Assembly (NCBI RefSeq): GCF_029714205.1
Contig: NZ_CP121648.1
Location: forward strand, 1,364,001-1,428,000
From: Methylobacterium sp. CB376
GTDB taxonomy: Bacteria; Pseudomonadota; Alphaproteobacteria; Rhizobiales; Beijerinckiaceae
Length of the DNA stretch: 64,000 bases
Direction of reading: 5' to 3'
Shown: positions 24,634-34,629 of the stretch, piece after piece
Layout of the letters: the number at the start of each line of letters is the position of its first letter
Numbering within the stretch: position 1 is the stretch's first letter
Program-made: the position numbers and the translations under genes
The notes under the pieces: generated by a model
Seen by the model: only the letters and a program-made list of their open reading frames with translations
Database searches by the model: none
What the model was told of the DNA's origin: nothing

Positions 24634-24789
24634 CCGCTGCGGATGCGCATCTGCAATCTGGCCAAGAGCTGGGTGCGCTACGGCTCCTTCTGGATCCACA
24701 TCCTCCTGCGCCGGGAGAGCTGGCGGATAAGCCACAAGAGGGTTTGCCGGCTCTATGGGAGTAAAGATCTGAGCCTGCGCTTCAAGCGA
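24634..24789 (+). pseudogene. IS3-family transposase (OrfB) fragment
   Basis: The reading frame gives VRYGSFWIHILLRRESWRIS, then HKRVCRLYGSKDLSLRFKR, matching the region before the DDE catalytic core of IS3 OrfB (VRYGYRRIHVLLRREGW.VNHKRVYRLY). The catalytic residues are missing. The frame continues directly into a piece of an IS1380 transposase. Confidence 0.65.
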
Positions 24790-24933
24790 CTGGGGAAGGT
24801 CGGCGCGAAGGTGATCGCCCACTCGCGCTACACGGTGTTCCATTTGGCCGAAGTGGCGGTGCCGCGTGACCTGTTCCGCCGCATGCTGAACTTGATCGAT
24901 GGTCTTCGACCGAAGCAGGTTGCGCGATGTTGA
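24790..24933 (+). pseudogene. IS1380-family transposase C-terminal fragment
   Basis: The product LGKVGAKVIAHSRYTVFHLA then EVAVPRDLFRRMLNLIDGLR matches the C-terminus of IS1380 transposases (K.GAKVV.HARYTVFQMAEVAVPR.LF). It is fused in frame to the IS3 fragment, forming a chimeric dead ORF that ends at TGA 24931. Confidence 0.65.
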
Positions 24934-25145
24934 ATTGGCAAGTGGAGGCGGTCGTGCTGGAACCTAAGGCGGTGGTGCGCATGACTCCCCGTTCAGCAGG
25001 CGGGACCGACGCGGTTTGGCTGTCGCCGGCGTTAACCAAATTCGGCCAAGCGGCTCGATCAGCTGCCTGGCACCGTTTAGAGGACGAGCATGGCTTTCCT
25101 CTATCCACGAACATTCCATTTGCGTTCTTATTGTGAGGTAGTCCT

Positions 25146-25757
25146 ATGCTCCGTGCAACGGCGCTGGCGCTCATCGCCGGATACGCAGATACCGTTGGGT
25201 ATTTGCATCTGAATGCTTTTGCGGGACTAATGACCGGCAATACGATTTTTATGGGAATGGAAATTGCGACGGGCAAATATAGGGAAGCTGCATTTCATGC
25301 TGCCATTATAGCCATGTTCTTGTTTGGAGTTGTATTCGGCCGAATCATAGTACGAGCAGGTCTGGAAGTTTTTCGAGCGCTATTGGTCACAAGTGGCTTG
25401 CTGATTTTTAGCAGTCTTACAGATAAATTCTGGGGAGCATTGCTTCTTGCAATCGGAATGGGGATTCAGAACTCGGCTGCTAACCGTTTTGGAGGCGTCA
25501 CCCTGAATCATGTGTTTATTACGGGAAATCTCCAAAAGATTGGCGAAGAACTTGTGTCTTGGATGTGGCCCTCTCCGGGCAAGCAAGTGAAACGCGAAAG
25601 CGCCATATTCGCTCTAGCGTGGTTTGGGTACTTATTGGGGGCCATAGCGGGTGCTTTGGCAGTTAATTTCATCGACAAGCCTCTCATTTTAGCAGCATGT
25701 GTCCTACCATTTACTATGCTTTTCCATGAGTACAAGGGAAATGCTAACTTGCGCTGA
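25146..25757 (+). CDS. DUF1275 (YoaK-like) membrane protein
   Basis: 203 aa with about six membrane segments. It has the family pattern ALIAGYADTVGYLHLNAFAG, LMTGNTIFMGME near the N-terminus and IGMGIQNSAANRFGGVTLNH, VFITGNLQKIGE later. Members are inner-membrane proteins of unclear function. The gene is visibly richer in A/T, including at third codon positions, than its neighbours, and it sits between transposase debris and a truncated reductase gene, so it was probably acquired horizontally. Confidence 0.85.
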   Translation: MLRATALALIAGYADTVGYLHLNAFAGLMTGNTIFMGMEIATGKYREAAFHAAIIAMFLFGVVFGRIIVRAGLEVFRALLVTSGLLIFSSLTDKFWGALLLAIGMGIQNSAANRFGGVTLNHVFITGNLQKIGEELVSWMWPSPGKQVKRESAIFALAWFGYLLGAIAGALAVNFIDKPLILAACVLPFTMLFHEYKGNANLR

Positions 25758-26016
25758 TCGGCGCCTGCGGGCACAGTCGCGGAGGCCGATAAGGCTCTTC
25801 GAAGTCCTGCCCATTCCAGCGGGATCAGCGCAAATGCTTGTCTGCCCCTCTCTTTGCGATTGAGTCTAGAGCCGGATCCCAGTGATAAATACATGGATGC
25901 TTGCTGCCGTTTTTGCTTTTGCTTGGGGGCGTGAAAGAGACCTCGGCTTGACTGACTGGTTGAGCCGCCGCGCGGAAGTCAGAACCGGGGCTCACCCTGA
26001 GAGTTGAACGGCTCGC
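25758..26016. other. Non-coding gap
   Basis: No gene or clear signal seen. Confidence 0.4.
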
Positions 26017-26130
26017 ATGCGGGTTCTGCCGATCGACTGCCATCCCCTTCCGGGTAGTTATGCCGCCGCGCTGCGCGGCTCGGCCGTCCAAGGCCTTCGT
26101 GCTGCCGGACATGATGTCGAAGTCTGCGAC
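26017..26130 (+). pseudogene. NAD(P)H:quinone oxidoreductase, N-terminal fragment
   Basis: The product begins MRVLPIDCHPLPGSYAAALR, then GSAVQGLRAAGHDVEVCD, matching the start of flavodoxin-fold NQO/KefF-type reductases (MRVL.I.CHPLP.SF..AL). After about 38 codons similarity stops and the frame runs into unrelated sequence. The FMN and NAD(P)H sites are missing. Confidence 0.65.
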
Positions 26131-26317
26131 GGGGTATCATCGACCTTGGCGGGCATGGTCTCCGCGAGCGGCTGGATTCGAGTGTCGCAGCCGAAATCTA
26201 TGGCCTATCAGCGGCTTGCACCATGCCCGTCACCCCACATGAATGATCCGGGTTAGCAACCGGCCAGTAAGCCACCCAGGCCGGCAGAGCTGTCCCGCAC
26301 TGTCTGAAAGTCCAGCC

Positions 26318-26344
26318 AAAATCCGGAGCCAAATTCTGGATTTT
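26318..26344. promoter_or_regulatory. Upstream dyad, candidate activator site for the sigma-54 promoter
   Basis: AAAATCCGGA (26318-26327) and TCTGGATTTT (26335-26344) form an inverted repeat with one mismatch and a 7-base spacer. Its centre is about 95 bp upstream of the -24 element, a typical distance for an enhancer-binding protein such as DctD. The protein that binds is not known. Confidence 0.4.
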
Positions 26345-26424
26345 CGCACTCAGCTCCTGCCGGCGCACAGATCCACACCCGTTTAAGTGTCTCAGCGCGC
26401 AATCTTATTTCTACGCGAGCCTAC

Positions 26425-26441
26425 TTGGCACGGCACCTGCT
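26425..26441 (+). promoter_or_regulatory. Sigma-54 (RpoN) promoter upstream of aceE
   Basis: TTGGCACGGCACCTGCT has the invariant GG (26427-26428) and GC (26439-26440) exactly 10 bases apart. It matches the consensus YTGGCACG-N4-TTGCW at all but one of the conserved positions. Transcription would start near 26452, some 50 bp before the aceE start. DctD, a sigma-54 activator, is encoded in the same cluster. Confidence 0.7.
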
Positions 26442-26501
26442 GAAATAGCCACACAATAAGCGCGCCTCACGCCTTACCGGGGCAGCGCCAGGGAGGTGAC
26501 G

Positions 26502-29156
26502 TTGGATTCCACACGCGATCCCGATCCGATCGAAACCCGCGAATGGCTCGACTCCCTGGATGGCGTCCTGGAGGTCGAGGGTCCTGACCGGGCGCACTTC
26601 CTGATCGAGCAGGTGATCGAGGAGGCCCGCAAGAAGGGCGCTCCCGTCCCCTACTCCGCCAACACCGCCTACCTGAACACGATTCCCCTCGAGGCGCAGG
26701 CCAAGCACCCGGGCGACCGCGCCATCGAGCACCGCATCCGCTCGGCGATCCGCTGGAACGCCATCGCGATCATCCTGCGCAACAACAAGGATTCCTCGGA
26801 GCTGGGCGGCCACATCGCGAGCTTCCAGTCCGCCGCGACGCTCTACGACACCGGCTTCATGCATTTCTGGCGCGGGGCGAGCGACGGCCACGGCGGCGAC
26901 CTGATCTACGTCCAGGGTCATTGCTCGCCGGGCATCTACGCCCGCGCCTTCCTGGAGGGCCGGATCACGGAGGAGCAGTTGCTCTCCTTCCGCCAGGAGG
27001 TCTCCGGCAAGGGCCTGTCCTCCTATCCGCATCCCTGGCTGATGCCGGATTTCTGGCAATTCCCGACCGTCTCGATGGGCCTCGGGCCGCTGATGGCGAT
27101 CTACCAGGCGCGGTATCTCCGCTACCTGCACCATCGCGGCCTCGCCGACACCGACCGTCGCAAGGTCTGGGCCTTCATGGGCGACGGCGAGATGGACGAG
27201 CCCGAGTCCCTCGGCGCGATCTCCCTCGCCGCGCGGGAGAAACTCGACAACCTCGTCTTCGTGATCAACTGCAACCTGCAGCGCCTCGACGGGCCGGTGC
27301 GCGGCAACGGCAAGATCGTCCAGGAGCTGGAGGCCAATTTCCGCGGCGCGGGCTGGAACGTCATCAAGGTGCTGTGGGGCTCAGGGTGGGACGCGCTGCT
27401 CGCCCGCGACACATCGGGCATGCTGGCCCGCCTGATGACCGAGTGCGTCGACGGCGAGTACCAGGACTTCAAGTCGAAGAACGGCGCCTACATCCGCGAG
27501 CACTTCTTCGGCCGCTATCCGGAGACCAAGGCGCTGGTCGCCGACTGGAGCGACGACGACATCTGGCGGCTGACCCGCGGCGGCCACGACCCCAGCAAGG
27601 TCTACGCGGCCTACCACGCCGCGGTGAACCACAAGGGCCAGCCCACCGTCATCCTCGCCAAGACCGTCAAGGGCTACGGCATGGGCGAGGCCGGCGAGGC
27701 CCAGAACATCACCCACCAGCAGAAGAAGATGGGCGAGGCGGTCCTCCGGCAGTTCCGCGACCGCTTCCAGATCGACCTCACCGACGACAAGCTCACCGAG
27801 ATCCCGTTCATCCGCTTCCCCGACGGGAGCCCCGAGCACCGCTACCTGATGGCGCGGCGCCAAGCCCTCGGCGGGCCGCTGCCGGCGCGGCGGCAGAAGT
27901 CGCAGAGCCTGGAGGTGCCTCCGCTCTCGGCCTTCTCGGCCCAGCTCAAGGAGACGGCGGGCCGGGAGATCTCCACCACCATGGCCTTCGTGCGGGTGCT
28001 CAACACGCTCCTGCGCGACAAGGAGATCGGCAAGCGCATCGTGCCGATCGTGCCCGACGAGAGCCGCACCTTCGGCATGGAGGGCATGTTCCGCCAGTTC
28101 GGCATCTTCAGCCAGGTCGGCCAGCTCTACCGGCCCGAGGATGCCAACCAGCTGATGTACTACAAGGAGGACAAGAACGGGCAGATGCTGCAGGAGGGCA
28201 TCAACGAGGCCGGGGCGATGTCGTCCTGGATCGCGGCGGCGACCTCCTACTCGCACTCGAACGCGCCGACGATCCCGTTCTACATCTACTACTCGATGTT
28301 CGGCTTCCAGCGGGTCGGCGACCTGGCCTGGGCGGCGGGCGACCTGCGGGCGCGCGGCTTCCTGATCGGCGGCACGGCCGGGCGCACCACGCTCAACGGC
28401 GAGGGGCTGCAGCACGAGGACGGCCACAGCCACCTGTTCTCGGCCACGATCCCGAACTGCGTCTCCTACGACCCGACCTTCTCGTACGAGGTGGCGGTGA
28501 TCGTGCAGGACGGTCTGCGCCGGATGTACGGCGAGCAGGAGGACGTCTTCTACTACATCACCGTGATGAACGAGAACTACGAGCATCCGGGCATGCCGGA
28601 CGGAGCGCAGGAGGGCATCATCAAGGGGATGTACCTGTTCCGCGAGGGCAAGGGGAAGGGCCCGCGGGTGCAGCTCCTGGGCTCGGGCACGATCCTGCGC
28701 GAGGTCATCGCCGGGGCCGAACTCCTGGAGAAGGATTTCGGCATCGTGGCCGACATCTGGTCCTGCCCGAGCTTCACGGAGCTGGCGCGCGACGCCATGG
28801 CGGTGGAGCGCTGGAACATGCTCCACCCGACCGAGACCCCGCGCAAATCCTACGTCGAGACCTGCCTGTCGGGCCGCTCCGGCCCGGTGATCGCGGCGAG
28901 CGACTACATGCGGCTGTTCGCCGACCAGATCCGCCCCTTCGTGCCCGCCCGCTACAAGGTGCTCGGCACGGACGGGTTCGGGCGCTCGGACTACCGGGTA
29001 CGCCTGCGCGACTTCTTCGAGGTCGACCGGCGCTGGGTCGCCGTGGCGGCGCTCAAGAGCCTCGCGGAGGACAAACGGGTCCCGACCGCGAAGGTGGTGG
29101 AGGCCATCGCCAAGTACGGCATCGACCCCGGCAAGCCCGCGCCCTGGACGGTCTAG
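26502..29156 (+). CDS. aceE: Pyruvate dehydrogenase E1, homodimeric type
   Basis: About 884 aa, the normal length. It decarboxylates pyruvate and acetylates the lipoyl groups of E2. The thiamine diphosphate site has WAFMGDGEMDEPESLGAIS and FVINCNLQRLDGPVRGN. The start is probably TTG 26502, five bases after GGGAGG; an in-frame GTG at 26496 overlaps that site. It is the first gene of the aceE-aceF-lpdA set and of the 24-kb plus-strand cluster, behind a sigma-54-type promoter. Many alphaproteobacteria use a PdhA/PdhB heterotetramer instead, so this may be a second PDH. Third positions are strongly G/C. Confidence 0.96.
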   Translation: MDSTRDPDPIETREWLDSLDGVLEVEGPDRAHFLIEQVIEEARKKGAPVPYSANTAYLNTIPLEAQAKHPGDRAIEHRIRSAIRWNAIAIILRNNKDSSELGGHIASFQSAATLYDTGFMHFWRGASDGHGGDLIYVQGHCSPGIYARAFLEGRITEEQLLSFRQEVSGKGLSSYPHPWLMPDFWQFPTVSMGLGPLMAIYQARYLRYLHHRGLADTDRRKVWAFMGDGEMDEPESLGAISLAAREKLDNLVFVINCNLQRLDGPVRGNGKIVQELEANFRGAGWNVIKVLWGSGWDALLARDTSGMLARLMTECVDGEYQDFKSKNGAYIREHFFGRYPETKALVADWSDDDIWRLTRGGHDPSKVYAAYHAAVNHKGQPTVILAKTVKGYGMGEAGEAQNITHQQKKMGEAVLRQFRDRFQIDLTDDKLTEIPFIRFPDGSPEHRYLMARRQALGGPLPARRQKSQSLEVPPLSAFSAQLKETAGREISTTMAFVRVLNTLLRDKEIGKRIVPIVPDESRTFGMEGMFRQFGIFSQVGQLYRPEDANQLMYYKEDKNGQMLQEGINEAGAMSSWIAAATSYSHSNAPTIPFYIYYSMFGFQRVGDLAWAAGDLRARGFLIGGTAGRTTLNGEGLQHEDGHSHLFSATIPNCVSYDPTFSYEVAVIVQDGLRRMYGEQEDVFYYITVMNENYEHPGMPDGAQEGIIKGMYLFREGKGKGPRVQLLGSGTILREVIAGAELLEKDFGIVADIWSCPSFTELARDAMAVERWNMLHPTETPRKSYVETCLSGRSGPVIAASDYMRLFADQIRPFVPARYKVLGTDGFGRSDYRVRLRDFFEVDRRWVAVAALKSLAEDKRVPTAKVVEAIAKYGIDPGKPAPWTV

Positions 29157-29340
29157 GACCCGGCGGGAAGCCTCTCCGGTGTGGGAGGGGGCGGGGCGAG
29201 GCTCCGGGGTGGAGCGCCCCGTGCCGGTCAGGATGTGGCGCTTGGCGCCATCCCGGCAGCGGGGCGGTTCCGGGTTCCTGCCGAACTCTCGGGTTGGTGC
29301 CGACCGGCTGGTTCCTCGCGCGGGATCGACGATGCCCTGC

Positions 29341-29362
29341 CCCTCTCCCGCCCGGGAGAGGG
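29341..29362. repeat. Intergenic hairpin repeat between aceE and aceF
   Basis: CCCTCTCCC and GGGAGAGGG form a perfect 9-bp stem with a GCCC loop. Hairpins of the CCCTCTCCCG-type are widespread REP-like elements in proteobacterial genomes. Here it may modulate readthrough or mRNA stability between E1 and E2. Confidence 0.5.
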
Positions 29363-29425
29363 ATCCCACCCTGACCTTCAAATCCAACGTCTAGCCAAGC
29401 GACATGACGGAACGGGAGAAACGCC

Positions 29426-30721
29426 GTGGCGACTGAGGTCAAGATCCCGGACATCGGGGATTTCAAGGACGTGCCGATCATCGAGGTGCACGTGAAGGAG
29501 GGCGACACGATCGGACCTGACGACCCGCTGATCTCGCTCGAGTCCGACAAGGCGACGATGGAGGTGCCCGCGCCCTCCGCCGGCGTCGTCGAGAAGCTCT
29601 TGATCAAGATCGGCGACAAGGTCTCGGAGGGGCACCCGATCCTGCTGCTCAGGGGCGGAGATGAGGCCTCGGCTGCGCCGCGCAGTGAGCCGAAGGGCAA
29701 CGGCGCCGCGCCGGCGGCCGATACGGCCGCTCTGATGCCCAAGCAGGAGCCGGCCCTCGCGCCCGCCTCCGCCCCCGCCCCGCGGGCGGCCTCGGCGATC
29801 CCGGACTTCTCGCAGGTCCATGCCAGCCCCGCCGTACGCCGCCTCGCGCGCGAACTCGGGGTCGACCTCAACACCATCAAGGGCACCGGCGAGAAGGGCC
29901 GCATCACCAAGGAGGACGTGAAGGGCCACCTCACCGGCGCGGCGGCGCCCGCCGCGGGCGGCGCCGTGATGGCCTCGGGCGGCATGGGCATCCCGGAGAT
30001 CCCGGCCGTCGACTTCTCGAAGTTCGGCCCCACCGAGACCCGGCCGCTCGCCCGGATCAAGAAGATCTCGGGGCCGCACCTGCACCGGGCCTGGCTCAAC
30101 GTGCCCCTCGTCACCCACCAGGACGAGGCCGACATCACCGAGACCGAAGCCTACCGCAAGGACCTCGACAAGGCCGCCAAGGACAAGGGCTACCGCGTCA
30201 CGCTGCTGGCCTTCCTGATCAAGGCCGCCGTCTCGGCCCTGCGCCAGCACCCGGAGTTCAACGCCTCGCTGTCGCCCGACAAGGAGGCGCTGATCCTCAA
30301 GCGCTACTACAACGTCGGGGTGGCGGTCGACACGCCGGACGGGCTCGTGGTGCCGGTGGTCAAGGATGCCGACCGCAAGGGCATCCAGGAGATCAGCCAG
30401 GAACTCGGCTCCCTGTCGAAGAAGGCGCGCGACGGCAAGCTCGCCGGCTCCGACATGCAGGGGGCGAGCTTCACGATCTCATCCCTCGGCGGCATCGGCG
30501 GCACCGCCTTCACGCCGCTCGTCAACGCGCCCGAGGTGGCGATCCTCGGCGTCGTGCGCTCCAGGATGGCGCCGGTCTGGGACGGGTCGGAGTTCAAGCC
30601 GCGCCTGATGCTGCCGCTCTCGGTCTCCTACGACCACCGCGTCATCGACGGGGCGCTCGCGGCCCGCTTCACCCGCCACCTCGCCCACGTCCTGGAGGAC
30701 GTGCGGCGGCTCGCGATCTGA
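29426..30721 (+). CDS. aceF: Pyruvate dehydrogenase E2, dihydrolipoamide acetyltransferase
   Basis: 431 aa from GTG 29426, with GGGAG upstream. One lipoyl domain (residues 1-80) has the lipoyl-lysine in SLESDKATMEVPAP. A Pro/Ala-rich linker follows, then an E1/E3-binding domain at about 130-170 (ASPAVRRLARELGVDLNTIK). The catalytic domain ends with the active-site His in SVSYDHRVIDGALAARFTRH. It forms the core of the complex and makes acetyl-CoA. A single lipoyl domain is fewer than in enterobacterial AceF; LpdA next door carries another. Confidence 0.95.
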   Translation: MATEVKIPDIGDFKDVPIIEVHVKEGDTIGPDDPLISLESDKATMEVPAPSAGVVEKLLIKIGDKVSEGHPILLLRGGDEASAAPRSEPKGNGAAPAADTAALMPKQEPALAPASAPAPRAASAIPDFSQVHASPAVRRLARELGVDLNTIKGTGEKGRITKEDVKGHLTGAAAPAAGGAVMASGGMGIPEIPAVDFSKFGPTETRPLARIKKISGPHLHRAWLNVPLVTHQDEADITETEAYRKDLDKAAKDKGYRVTLLAFLIKAAVSALRQHPEFNASLSPDKEALILKRYYNVGVAVDTPDGLVVPVVKDADRKGIQEISQELGSLSKKARDGKLAGSDMQGASFTISSLGGIGGTAFTPLVNAPEVAILGVVRSRMAPVWDGSEFKPRLMLPLSVSYDHRVIDGALAARFTRHLAHVLEDVRRLAI

Positions 30722-30734
30722 GGAGACGCGGCGC

Positions 30735-32534
<1,800 letters not shown>

Positions 32535-32773
32535 GCTCGACTTTGGCTGATTTCCGACTGGCATCTCGGCGCGGAACGGGAGCGGCCGTGCAGGCGACCG
32601 GTTCTCGAATAGAGGCCCGGCGCTGCATGGCAGGTTACCGTAATGAAGCGTGTAGGGTGACACCTCCGGCTACGGCGTGGGAGATGGCCAAAGTCAAGCT
32701 AAGAGGCAGCCGGAATAAAGCCCTGTCCAGATAAACTTCGGCCCGCTCCTTGGAAAAAGAAGGAGAGATTTTA

Positions 32774-34483
32774 GTGAGTGCGGAGCATGATCTAGGATCC
32801 TCAGTTGGCTCTTATGTCGAGACCGCTAGCAGCGGCTACAGTCTCCTCAACGATCCACTGCTAAACAAGGGTACCGCCTTTACGGAGGAGGAACGCGATC
32901 TTTTCGAGCTGCACGGGCTTCTCCCGCCGACGGTTGCGACCCTCGGCGAGCAGGTTGCGCGACGCTATCAGGCAATGCGTCAGCTGCCGAACGACTTCGA
33001 GCGCTACGTCTTCCTGCGCGGTTTGCAGGACACCAACGAGGTGCTGTTCTACGCTCTCCTGGTGCGCCACTTCGAAGAGCTGTTGCCCATCGTTTATACG
33101 CCCACAGTCGGCCTCGGCTGCCAGCACTTCAGCCAGGCGTTCCGCAAGCCGCGAGGCCTGTTCCTGAGCATCCCCCACCAGCAGCGTATCGCCCGCATCC
33201 TAGCTCATCCGCGGTTCGACAGTGTTGAGGCGATCGTGGTCACGGACGGAGAGCGCATCCTCGGTCTCGGTGACCAAGGCGCGGGTGGCATGGGGATCTC
33301 GATCGGGAAGCTGTCGCTCTACACTGGTTGCGGCGGCCTCCACCCTGCAACCACACTGCCAATCTTCCTCGACGTTGGCACCAACAACCCTGAGCGCCTG
33401 TCCGATCCGCTCTACATCGGCTGGCGTCACGAGCGCCTGCGCGGCCAGCCGTACGACGACTTCATCGAAGCATTCGTCTCAGCGGTGACGGAGCGCTGGC
33501 CACACGTCCTGCTGCAGTGGGAGGACTTTGCACGCGACAACGCGACCCGGCTGTTGGAGCGCTACCGCGACCGGCTCTGCACTTTCAATGATGATATCCA
33601 GGGCACGGCGGTTGTTGCCGCCGGCGCTCTGCTGGCGGCCGTGAACGTCACGGGCCTGCCAATGCGGGAGCAGCGGGTCGCCGTCGTAGGCGCGGGCGGG
33701 GCTGGGACCGGCATCAGTTCGCTGCTTTTACGCGCTATGATCGAGGACGGCCTCACAGAGGTGGAGGCGCGCCGGCGCTTCTACCTGATCGACCGCGACG
33801 GTCTCTTGGTCGAGGGCATGCCGGACCTCCTGCCGTTCCAGGAGCGCTTCATACAACCTCGCGACGCGGTGGCGGATTGGGTCCTGGAGAACGAGAGCCG
33901 GATCGGGCTTAGCGACGTGGTACACAACGCCAAGCCCACTGTGCTGATCGGCGTGTCGGGCCAGCCAGGGGCCTTCCCCGAGAACGTGGTGCGAGCCATG
34001 GCGGCGTCAGTGAAACGGCCGGTTATCTTCCCGTTGTCCAATCCGACATCGCGGGCCGAGGCGACGCCCGCCGACCTCATGGCCTGGACTGAGGGCCGAG
34101 CGGTGATCGGCACGGGCAGCCCGTTCCCAGCGCTTCTTAAAAACGGAATGTACGTCCGGGTGGATCAGACCAACAACTCCTATGTCTTCCCTGGCATCGG
34201 ACTCGGCGCCATCGCCGTCCGGGCGCGGCGAGTCTCGGACGCCATGCTGATGGCCGCCGCACGTGCTCTGGCGGACATCTCGCCAGCGCGACTCAATCCT
34301 AACGCCAATTTACTGCCAAATGTCTCGGACTTGCGGGACGTGTCGCTGCGGGTAGCACAAGCAGTCGCCCTGCAGGCGCGGAATGACGGCCTGACCGAAG
34401 CGATGGACGCTGGCGATATGTATCAGAAAATCCGAAACAAAATGTGGGCGCCACTCTATCGACCGTACCGACGCATTAATTGA
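32774..34483 (+). CDS. maeA: NAD-type malic enzyme (SfcA/MaeA-like)
   Basis: 569 aa from GTG 32774, which has AAGGAG eight bases upstream. It converts malate to pyruvate, CO2 and NADH. Visible motifs are PIVYTPTVGLGCQHFS, LGLGDQGAGGMGISIGKL with the catalytic region, the metal site LCTFNDDIQGTAVV, Rossmann VAVVGAGGAGTGISSLLL and FPLSNPTSRAEATPADL. This single-domain form differs from the malic enzyme-phosphotransacetylase fusion encoded next. A/T is more frequent in third positions than in the PDH genes upstream. Confidence 0.93.
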   Translation: MSAEHDLGSSVGSYVETASSGYSLLNDPLLNKGTAFTEEERDLFELHGLLPPTVATLGEQVARRYQAMRQLPNDFERYVFLRGLQDTNEVLFYALLVRHFEELLPIVYTPTVGLGCQHFSQAFRKPRGLFLSIPHQQRIARILAHPRFDSVEAIVVTDGERILGLGDQGAGGMGISIGKLSLYTGCGGLHPATTLPIFLDVGTNNPERLSDPLYIGWRHERLRGQPYDDFIEAFVSAVTERWPHVLLQWEDFARDNATRLLERYRDRLCTFNDDIQGTAVVAAGALLAAVNVTGLPMREQRVAVVGAGGAGTGISSLLLRAMIEDGLTEVEARRRFYLIDRDGLLVEGMPDLLPFQERFIQPRDAVADWVLENESRIGLSDVVHNAKPTVLIGVSGQPGAFPENVVRAMAASVKRPVIFPLSNPTSRAEATPADLMAWTEGRAVIGTGSPFPALLKNGMYVRVDQTNNSYVFPGIGLGAIAVRARRVSDAMLMAAARALADISPARLNPNANLLPNVSDLRDVSLRVAQAVALQARNDGLTEAMDAGDMYQKIRNKMWAPLYRPYRRIN

Positions 34484-34629
34484 CTGCGGAAAACTAGATA
34501 GACCAATCTGCGGATATCGTGTGACCGTCGATCTAGACAGATTTCCAGTAGAGCTCCAGCCGCCCGCAACCCGATCGCCTGGAGCTAGACAGAACAGGCG
34601 CAAAAGCGCCCAGTCGCGAGGAGACGCCA
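34484..34629. other. maeA-maeB spacer with two small hairpins
   Basis: AGCTCCAG and CTGGAGCT (about 34551-34587) form an 8-bp dyad, and GGCGC-AAAA-GCGCC lies near 34600. Either could attenuate transcription between the two malic enzyme genes. Confidence 0.4.

Noticed and set aside
26921..29374. Very long ORFs in other frames of aceE and lpdA (600-800 aa)
   Set aside because: They are high-GC shadow frames. The real frames carry family motifs end to end.
32535..32773. A sigma-54 promoter upstream of maeA (TGGCATCTCGGCGC)
   Set aside because: The GG and GC are nine bases apart instead of 10, and the -12 element is poor.
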